From: Planctomycetaceae bacterium UBA6172
GTDB lineage: Bacteria; Planctomycetota; Planctomycetia; Pirellulales; Pirellulaceae
DNA length: 10,826 bases
NCBI GenBank assembly: GCA_002422955.1
Contig: DITY01000061.1
Coordinates: forward strand, 4,758-15,583
Direction: 5' to 3'
Each line of letters begins with the position of its first letter. Position 1 is the stretch's first letter. The position numbers were made by a program, and so were the translations under genes. A model generated the notes under the pieces. The model had not been told where the DNA came from. It saw nothing but the letters and a program-made list of their open reading frames with translations, and did no database searches. This document shows, piece by piece, positions 6,260 to 10,826 of the stretch.

Positions 6260-8920
6260 TCAGCCCCGCGATTCGTACCACCGCTCATCGCCGGCGTGAT
6301 ACCAGACGCGGCCGCCGATCGTGGGGTCGATCTCCGGCTGGGCCGCACAGCCCAACGCATGATAGATCAAAGCGGCGCCGGTTTTCGTTTTGTAATCCGA
6401 TTTCTCGGCCGGCGGCACGAGCATGTGCAGCGCCTGGCGGGCCCGCGTGACGGCGACGTAGAGCAAACACAACGCCTCGGTCGTCAGCCCCGCCGCGTGC
6501 TGGCCGAATGCCTGCTGCCAAGCTTGCGGCAGGAAATGCCAATTGTCGGCACCGGTATACCGCAACATCCCGTCGGGCTGCGCGCAGGCGTCCCGCTTCA
6601 TCGCGATCGTTTGGCGACTCTGCCGCGTCAAGATGCCGTCCAGTTCCGGCAGGACCACGCAATCGAACTCCAATCCCTTCGATTGATGCACCGTCATCAC
6701 ACGGACTTGCGCCGGACGAGGCTTTTCGATTCGCTCGACCCGCACCCGAGCGACGAAATCGCGCAGCCGCGGTTGTCGATTCAACTCCTGGTTGTGGGCC
6801 AGCGTCACCAATTGACGCAGCCGCGCCCGATCCTGCTCGTCACAGACCGGGGCCAAGCGATCGGCGATCTCGATCACCGCCCCCGCCACCCCATGGTTTT
6901 CGACCAACCGCCGCACCCGCTGCGACGCGGCATGAGTCTTGTCCTCGGGACCGGTTTCGAGCCACGAGGCCAACGGCGAATGGGCGACATGAAACCACCA
7001 CCGACGATCGGCAGGATGCTCCGCCAACATCAACGTCGACAACACCAAGTCGACGGCCGGCGAATCGGTCAGCGGATTGCCACCCTCCTGACTGACATCG
7101 ACGCCAGCCCGCCGCAGCAAATGGATCAGCCACGCCACCGTGCGGTTGGTCCGGGTCAACACGCCGATCGACCGTCCCGGAATCTGCGCCGCGAGTTCCG
7201 CGATCCGCTGGGCGACATCGCCGTAATGCCGCGCCTGCCTAGTCTGACTGTCCTCGCCGCCCCCCCGACCCGAACCACCGCGTCCCGAACCGCCTCGTCC
7301 CGCGCGTCCTGCGGGCCGCGCACCACTCGCCGCCGCGGGCTGGTCGTCCCCTTCGCTCCCCGAGTCTGCCGCTACGGAGTCTTCAGCAGCGGACGTGCAG
7401 GCGAGCGTCACGTGCCCGGGAAGCTGAGCCTTTCTCGCGGAGTGGTTCGGAAAATGTTCCGCAAAGTGCGCGATCGCCCACGCTTCGTAAGCCGCGCGGT
7501 CATGAGTGGCCTCCGACGGGCTCGGGGCATCGGCGTATTCGGGGTGCTGAGTCAAATTTTTGAAGATCGCGTTGACCGTCGCGATCACCACCGGGCTGCT
7601 GCGAAAGCTCTCGTTCTGCTCGCGCTGGTGAACCCCCGGGATCTGGTCGACCACCGCGTCGAAAATCCCAGCCACGCCGCCACGCCACCCGTAGATCGCC
7701 TGCTTGATGTCGCCGACGCAAAAGAAGCTGCCGTCTCCCAGAGGTTTCGCAGCCGCCACCGACAGCGGCTTGAGCACCGTCCACTGCGCGGGGGACGTGT
7801 CCTGGAACTCGTCCAGCATCACGTGCTCCATCGCGCCGTCCAACCGCAAGCCGGTCCGGTCGGGACGCACGATACCGAACAGCTCGGACAGCCGGTGGGC
7901 GATGTCGTCGAACGCGAACGCCCGCATCGCCCGCTTCATCGCCATCAGATGCACTTCGTAAGCCGCGATCACCTCGCCCGTCGCTTCGGTCTGCGCCCGC
8001 AGCAACCCCAGGAAGTGCGTTTGGCAGGCCTGCGCGATGATGTCGAGGGCGTCCAGCACCGCCGGCGGCATCGGCTTGCGATAGTATTCGAACCCCTGGC
8101 CCGGGCCAGCCCGATGGGCCATCGAAATCAGCGTGTGCCCCGCCGCGATATCCCACGCGGCGGTTTCGACCAGCTCGGCGATCTTGACCAGTTGGGCATC
8201 GGCCGACTTGTGTCCGACCTTGGCCGCGTGGAGAACTCCCGCCGCCGCCGCGATCTGCTCCGGGGAAGGACCCTTGGGAACCTGCAGCCGTTGCCAAGCC
8301 TCCAGCGGACAGGCTCGGGCCTCGGCGTAACCGTCGTTGACGACGCTCAGCATCTCGCGACGCACCGAACGCCGCGTTTCGCCTTTGCCCAGCATCGCCA
8401 GCAGCGCCGTGACCTTGTCCCGTTCCAGGCCACCGAGCATTTCGTCGATCGCCTGCTCGCGCACCGATGCGTCCTCGACCTGATCGGTCAGTCGCCATCC
8501 GGGAGGCAAGCCCAGTTCATAACCGAAGGTGCGGGCGAGTTGCGAGAACAGGCTGTCGAGCGTCAGAATCCGCAAGCGATGGATATCGCGGATCAGCCGA
8601 TGGACCAGCGTCTGCGCGTTCTGGCGCGTCAGGTCCGCGACGCCGGTTTGGCTCCGCAGCGCGGCCAATCGCTGCTCGGTCGGATCGATCGCCGCTTCGG
8701 CCAACGACACCAACACTCGCGTCAGGATTTCGCCCGCGGCCTTGCGGGTGAACGTCGTCGCCAAGATCGATTCGATCGGCACACCGTCGGCCAATAGCGC
8801 CAGCAACCGTCCGGTCAATTGATAAGTCTTGCCCGTCCCCGCCGACGCGCGGATCAACAACGGATCGCGCAGGCCCACCGCATTGGCATCCATCGACTCG
8901 GTGGCACTCCGTTGGGACAC
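6260..8920 (-). CDS. UvrD/AddA-like superfamily 1A DNA helicase without nuclease domain
   Basis: This is an ATP-driven 3'-5' DNA translocase or helicase by family, of up to 886 residues. Motifs read from the start: I (Walker A) ASAGTGKT 25-32; Ia TTFTRKAA 55-62; II LDEFQDTS near 370; III GDIKQAIYGWRGG near 402-414; IV ESFRSSP near 436; V TVHQSKGLEFD near 742; VI YVAVTRAR near 820. The opening Walker A with RASAGTGKT and the spacing resemble AddA/RecB. However, the chain stops about 60 residues after motif VI, so the PD-(D/E)XK nuclease domain of AddA is absent. A low-complexity insert with Gly-Arg-Gly-Gly-Ser repeats (about 510-560) lies just before the second 2A segment. The start is uncertain. 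The GTG at 8920 gives the longest frame, but an ATG at 8893 (still 15 residues ahead of Walker A) is possible, and the TTAA motif overlaps the GTG. The gene begins 18 nt after the secreted-protein gene. Confidence 0.9.
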   Translation of the reverse strand: MSQRSATESMDANAVGLRDPLLIRASAGTGKTYQLTGRLLALLADGVPIESILATTFTRKAAGEILTRVLVSLAEAAIDPTEQRLAALRSQTGVADLTRQNAQTLVHRLIRDIHRLRILTLDSLFSQLARTFGYELGLPPGWRLTDQVEDASVREQAIDEMLGGLERDKVTALLAMLGKGETRRSVRREMLSVVNDGYAEARACPLEAWQRLQVPKGPSPEQIAAAAGVLHAAKVGHKSADAQLVKIAELVETAAWDIAAGHTLISMAHRAGPGQGFEYYRKPMPPAVLDALDIIAQACQTHFLGLLRAQTEATGEVIAAYEVHLMAMKRAMRAFAFDDIAHRLSELFGIVRPDRTGLRLDGAMEHVMLDEFQDTSPAQWTVLKPLSVAAAKPLGDGSFFCVGDIKQAIYGWRGGVAGIFDAVVDQIPGVHQREQNESFRSSPVVIATVNAIFKNLTQHPEYADAPSPSEATHDRAAYEAWAIAHFAEHFPNHSARKAQLPGHVTLACTSAAEDSVAADSGSEGDDQPAAASGARPAGRAGRGGSGRGGSGRGGGEDSQTRQARHYGDVAQRIAELAAQIPGRSIGVLTRTNRTVAWLIHLLRRAGVDVSQEGGNPLTDSPAVDLVLSTLMLAEHPADRRWWFHVAHSPLASWLETGPEDKTHAASQRVRRLVENHGVAGAVIEIADRLAPVCDEQDRARLRQLVTLAHNQELNRQPRLRDFVARVRVERIEKPRPAQVRVMTVHQSKGLEFDCVVLPELDGILTRQSRQTIAMKRDACAQPDGMLRYTGADNWHFLPQAWQQAFGQHAAGLTTEALCLLYVAVTRARQALHMLVPPAEKSDYKTKTGAALIYHALGCAAQPEIDPTIGGRVWYHAGDERWYESRG
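7256..7300. repeat. 15-bp tandem repeat encoding GRGGS units in the helicase
   Basis: Three consecutive 15-bp units (7256-7270, 7271-7285, 7286-7300) read on the coding strand as GRGGS, GRGGS and GRGGG, residues 541-555. The units at 7271 and 7286 differ at two positions. It is the core of a Gly/Arg/Ser/Ala-rich insert and looks like slippage expansion of a flexible, basic linker. Confidence 0.7.
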
Positions 8921-8931
8921 TGTTTAACCGC
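8918..8931 (-). promoter_or_regulatory. TTAAC-containing motif, copy B (before the helicase)
   Basis: The minus strand reads GCGGTTAAACAGTG, which ends in the GTG proposed as the longest helicase start. It matches the copy at 9572-9585 at 12 of 14 positions and the copy at 10741-10753 with one deletion and one change. It could be a -10-like element or a protein binding site. If it is a promoter element, the helicase start would move to the ATG at 8893. Confidence 0.35.
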
Positions 8932-8938
8932 TCATTCC

Positions 8939-9529
8939 TTACTTCTCGAGGATCAACACCAGGTAGGTCCCTGCCTTGGCGGACTTTGCCGTCACCAACG
9001 TCGGCTTCCCCGGTTCGACGATCAGCTTCGTCTTGACCTGCGTGGTGGTCATCTCGGCGGCGCCGCTGTCCGCTCCATCGCCTGGGCGGGCGGCATCATA
9101 ACCGAGTTCCACGCCGACCGTGTCGCCGATCGCCTTGGCCACCAAGTTCACGATGGTACCGAATTCCCGCCGTTCCCGAATTTGCTTTTGTCCCTCGCGC
9201 GTCTGCGACTCACCCGTCACCACCGCGACCGAGCGACCGAACTGGGCGAGCGACTTCTGGTCCTCGACGACCGTCATCCGCACGGTTTCCAGAAACTCGA
9301 TCTGCCCCGATTTCTGCGCCTCCTCGAGCCACTTCAGGACCTCAGCGCTGGTCAGCACGCCCGGCGCGGCTACGGCGGTGCGGATCTCGGCGATTTGAAA
9401 GACGTACGATCGCGGCCGGACCGTCTCGACCGCGGTCGGTTGCTCTGACCTGGCCCGTCCCAGATCCTGCGCCCCAGCCACCGCCGGAGCGAGTAGCCAG
9501 CAACCGATCAGCACCGCGAAATACCGCAT
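8939..9529 (-). CDS. Small secreted protein with a secretin-core-like region
   Basis: The protein has 196 residues from the ATG at 9529. The frame extends to 9574, but only the shorter start places the signal peptide at the amino end. Residues 1-20 are a typical Sec signal (basic start, hydrophobic core, AGA then Gln21). The mature part begins with a short polar stretch, then YVFQIAEIRTA (42-52), a helical AEVLKWLEEAQKSGQIEFLETVRMTVVEDQKS (62-93), FGRSVAVVTGES (97-108), an FGTIVNLVAKAIGDTVGVELGY run (123-144) and a final V-K-T-K-L-I-V...GTYLVLILEK. The order 'polypeptide made insensitive to QKS-x-FG, VVTGE, G-T-x-V-x-L-x-A, V-K-T-x-L-x-V' resembles the carboxyl secretin core of GspD/PilQ, but in a protein far too short to be a pore-forming secretin with N domains. 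This resemblance is by eye only. The function is unknown and the location is probably periplasmic. Confidence 0.72.
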   Translation of the reverse strand: MRYFAVLIGCWLLAPAVAGAQDLGRARSEQPTAVETVRPRSYVFQIAEIRTAVAAPGVLTSAEVLKWLEEAQKSGQIEFLETVRMTVVEDQKSLAQFGRSVAVVTGESQTREGQKQIRERREFGTIVNLVAKAIGDTVGVELGYDAARPGDGADSGAAEMTTTQVKTKLIVEPGKPTLVTAKSAKAGTYLVLILEK

Positions 9530-9571
9530 GATCCGTCCGCAAAAAGGAGAGTGAGAACAGTTGCCCAAACG

Positions 9572-9585
9572 CACAGTTTAACCGA
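9572..9585 (-). promoter_or_regulatory. TTAAC-containing motif, copy C (before the secreted protein gene)
   Basis: The minus strand reads TCGGTTAAACTGTG, 42 nt before the ATG at 9529. That is a reasonable distance for a -10 element or an operator. No good TTGACA-like hexamer lies 16-18 nt further upstream, so a standard sigma-70 promoter is not demonstrated. Confidence 0.35.
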
Positions 9586-9638
9586 ATCGATCGCCCGCGT
9601 CCCCGCCACCAGCCGCCGGTCGAATCCTAACGCACTAG

Positions 9639-9676
9639 CTCCCCTCGCCCCCAAACTTGTTTGGAGGAGAGGGGCG
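9639..9676. repeat. REP-like imperfect inverted repeat
   Basis: Two 18-nt arms (9639-9656 and 9659-9676) separated by TT pair at 15 of 18 positions, starting with the perfect CCAAAC/GTTTGG at the tip. The arms are C-rich on the left and G-rich on the right. They are followed by a smaller hairpin, GGGTC/GACCC, at 9678-9693. Elements of this composition are common between genes in many GC-rich bacteria, so a dispersed repeat is likely. It could also fold in RNA, but there is no T-tract on either side. Confidence 0.65.
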
Positions 9677-9863
9677 GGGGTCAGGGGGGACCCGCGCGCC
9701 GCTGCTTGAGGCATCCATTCTCACCGGTCCCGCCCCGCATTTTTCGCAGGTCGACGGTCTTGCGGTTGCCGATTTGCTGGCCGACCGGCTTCCCAGTGTG
9801 AAATGACGCGGATCGCTTCGTCCGTCGCTGCTGCCAACGACATCAGGGACACGGCTCAGCCGC

Positions 9864-9883
9864 GGCGCTCGCTCGGTAGCGCC
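9864..9883. other. 6-bp hairpin in intergenic region
   Basis: GGCGCT and AGCGCC pair perfectly around an 8-nt loop (9870-9877). It lies 35 bp from a second hairpin at 9919-9936, and together they suggest a structured transcript or a decayed element. Confidence 0.4.
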
Positions 9884-9918
9884 CGACATGGTTGACAGAT
9901 GGTGCGTTGCTATGCCGG

Positions 9919-9936
9919 CGATCCATCGAAGGATCG
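9919..9936. other. 6-bp hairpin in intergenic region
   Basis: CGATCC and GGATCG pair perfectly around the 6-nt loop ATCGAA. It is not followed by a T-run on either strand, so it is not a simple terminator. Confidence 0.4.
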
Positions 9937-10049
9937 GAAGATCAATAGGTGGCGTCATCTTAGACATTGGGTTTCAAAGCGCGTGGGTTAGTGGACGATA
10001 AATCGCGCCAGTAAATGATCGGCCGCTCCTAGGCAGCGATGTCGTTTGA

Positions 10050-10676
10050 TCACGCCGTCGCGACCAGCGCCACGATCCCGATAACGAACACCACAACCAG
10101 CAACGCCACTCCGACCAGAACCCAGATCGAAGTCCGGTACTTGATGTGAGGCGTCGCCGCGCGAACCCGGGCGTATTCTTCGGAGAAGACGTAGGTCCCT
10201 TTTTGGCTGAGCAGCAAGTACAAGAAGTAGGCGCTGATCAGCGTCCCGATCGGGATCCCCAGCAGCCCGATAACGGAGAAAATACTCGCCACGACCCGCG
10301 CCGGGGACTGGAGCGCGCGCAGTCCTGTGCCGACCCAATACTGCAATCCGGCGATCGCCAACAGCATCACCGTTGTGATGACAGACGCAATGGTATCGGG
10401 CGTGGCATCGCCACCGTTCGCCCCGTTCACCACCCCAGCGATCAAACTGATGATCATCACCACGGCCGCAAAAAGGAGCATCGCCACGCCGAGGAGATAG
10501 AGCGTGCCGATCGATTGGACCGAAGCCTCATGCTTCAGGAACTTCCGCCGCACCTCTTCCGCGGACGCCTGCGAACCGAAATCGCCTGCCGGCGCGGTCG
10601 AGGAAAAAGCGGTGGCCGCGTAGGGATTCGCGGCAGGAAAATCCTTGTCCGTGAGAGGCCAATCACGATCGTTCAT
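10050..10676 (-). CDS. Four-helix membrane protein with NPYA amino-terminal motif
   Basis: The protein has 208 residues from the ATG at 10676. An in-frame ATG at 10736 would add 20 residues, but it lies almost at the predicted transcription start and has no ribosome site. The amino-terminal 45 residues are polar and include ANPYAAT (16-22), a motif seen at the start of many planctomycete membrane proteins. KFLKHEASVQSIGTLYLLG (45-63) leads into helix 1 (about 57-82). Helix 2 is at about 96-113, followed by VGTGLRALQSPARVVA (115-130), helix 3 with GLLGIPIGTLISAYFLYLLL (137-156), KGTYVFSEEYARVRAATPHIKYRTS (159-183) and helix 4 (about 184-206). The combination of HEAS, GIPIGT, LYLLLS, KG..VFSEEY and TPHIKYRTS is a recurrent signature of an uncharacterised family, which I recognise by pattern only. 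No function can be given. It appears to be a single-gene unit with its own promoter. Confidence 0.85.
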   Translation of the reverse strand: MNDRDWPLTDKDFPAANPYAATAFSSTAPAGDFGSQASAEEVRRKFLKHEASVQSIGTLYLLGVAMLLFAAVVMIISLIAGVVNGANGGDATPDTIASVITTVMLLAIAGLQYWVGTGLRALQSPARVVASIFSVIGLLGIPIGTLISAYFLYLLLSQKGTYVFSEEYARVRAATPHIKYRTSIWVLVGVALLVVVFVIGIVALVATA

Positions 10677-10740
10677 TCGGAATCCGATGTTCGGGATAAG
10701 ATGAGGAACCGAGATCGAATCCCGGCGGCGGAGCATTCGA

Positions 10741-10753
10741 CACTATTAACCGC
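10741..10753 (-). promoter_or_regulatory. TTAAC-containing motif, copy A (before the membrane protein gene)
   Basis: The minus strand reads GCGGTTAATAGTG, 64 nt before the ATG at 10676. It contains the GTTAAT used as the -10 hexamer of the predicted promoter and is the shortest of the three related copies. Confidence 0.4.
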
Positions 10754-10773
10754 CATCGACCCGCGCCCGTCAA
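10745..10773 (-). promoter_or_regulatory. Predicted sigma-70-type promoter of the membrane protein gene
   Basis: On the minus strand TTGACG (10768-10773, 5 of 6 to consensus) and GTTAAT (10745-10750, 4 of 6) are separated by 17 nt. Transcription would start near 10738, giving a leader of about 60 nt before the ATG at 10676. The -35 hexamer is part of the last unit of the 12-bp direct repeat. Confidence 0.4.
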
Positions 10774-10804
10774 GAGATTTGTCAAGCGATTTGTCAAGCG
10801 GTTC
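10769..10804. repeat. 12-bp direct repeat, three copies, each with TTGAC on the minus strand
   Basis: The units lie at 10769-10780, 10781-10792 and 10793-10804. Neighbouring units differ by one (first and second) or two (second and third) bases. On the minus strand each gives CTTGAC, so three -35-like hexamers are stacked at 12-bp intervals directly upstream of the predicted -10. The rest of the stretch to the right edge (10805-10826) shows no gene. Confidence 0.75.
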
Positions 10805-10826
10805 AGCGCCAGTTCCTACCCAAGCC

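Larger units (their letters stand above)
9530..10049. other. 520-bp intergenic region with hairpins, no convincing gene
   Basis: The region separates two co-directional genes. It contains the TTAAC motif copy C, a long imperfect inverted repeat (9639-9676), a second small hairpin GGGTC/GACCC (9678-9693), and two further 6-bp hairpins (9864-9883 and 9919-9936). The only minus-strand frame, 110 codons at 9635-9967, is low in structure and reads through the inverted repeat. Two short plus-strand frames (30 and 37 codons at 9803-9895 and 9888-10001) lack ribosome sites. No tRNA-like fold or Rho-independent terminator with a T-tract was seen after the membrane protein gene. Confidence 0.6.

Noticed and set aside
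6257..8797. 846-codon plus-strand ORF opposite the helicase gene
   Set aside because: Its codons are exact complements of the helicase codons in the same triplet register. In that register a stop needs TTA, CTA or TCA codons in the real gene, which are rare in GC-rich genomes. The product is Arg/Gln/His-rich with no domains.
9635..9967. 110-codon minus-strand frame in the intergenic region
   Set aside because: It has no ribosome site and no recognisable domain, is rich in Ser/Arg/Pro, and its end is translated from the inverted repeat. Coding potential looks poor.
9803..10001. Two short plus-strand frames (30 and 37 codons) overlapping by 8 nt
   Set aside because: They are too short to separate from chance, no Shine-Dalgarno is visible, and they run opposite to all neighbours. 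They are kept only as part of the unexplained block.
10677..10736. Amino-terminal extension of the NPYA membrane protein from the ATG at 10736
   Set aside because: The extra 20 residues are basic and unlike the family start, there is no ribosome site, and the predicted transcription start is almost at this codon.
1..10826. CRISPR array, tRNA/rRNA genes, transposase or integrase genes
   Set aside because: No regularly spaced direct repeats with unique spacers, no cloverleaf-like segment and no recombinase motif were seen on either strand.

Overview
The window is GC-rich chromosomal DNA, and every gene I can support lies on the minus strand, so transcription runs from high to low coordinates. 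The gene families point to a planctomycete, probably of the Pirellulales. The main reasons are an RDD - SpoIIM - DUF4129 - DUF4350 gene order, a small membrane protein with the NPYA amino-terminal motif common in that phylum, a short secreted protein resembling a secretin core, and a stand-alone UvrD-type helicase. The genus cannot be fixed from this stretch.

Layout from right to left (direction of transcription): (i) 10677-10826 holds a 12-bp triple direct repeat carrying TTGAC and a plausible promoter. It drives a four-helix membrane protein (10050-10676). (ii) 9530-10049 is a 520-bp intergenic region with no convincing gene. It contains a strong REP-like inverted repeat and several smaller hairpins. 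(iii) 8939-9529 encodes a small secreted protein, followed 18 nt later by a large UvrD/AddA-like helicase (6260-8920). That helicase is followed 8 nt after its stop by a calcineurin-type metallophosphoesterase (5415-6251). (iv) After an 89-nt gap with a perfect 8-bp GC hairpin comes a tightly coupled membrane cluster: RDD protein (4318-5325), SpoIIM-family protein (3263-4321), a long DUF4129 membrane protein (1465-3273) and a DUF4350 protein that runs off the left edge (1-1468).

The four genes of cluster (iv) overlap by 4, 11 and 4 nt. Each internal start has a GGAGG ribosome site 6-7 nt upstream, so the products are probably made together and act together in the membrane. In related genomes this block is normally followed by a MoxR AAA ATPase and a DUF58 protein, which would lie just left of the window. 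The helicase has all the superfamily 1 motifs but no nuclease domain, so it would need a partner encoded elsewhere.

The most unusual non-coding signal is a near-identical 13-14-bp motif containing TTAAC. It occurs once before each of three gene starts (10741, 9572, 8918), and by eye these are the only TTAA tetranucleotides in the window. Very long plus-strand ORFs exist opposite the genes, but they are register-matched antisense shadows and are not annotated.
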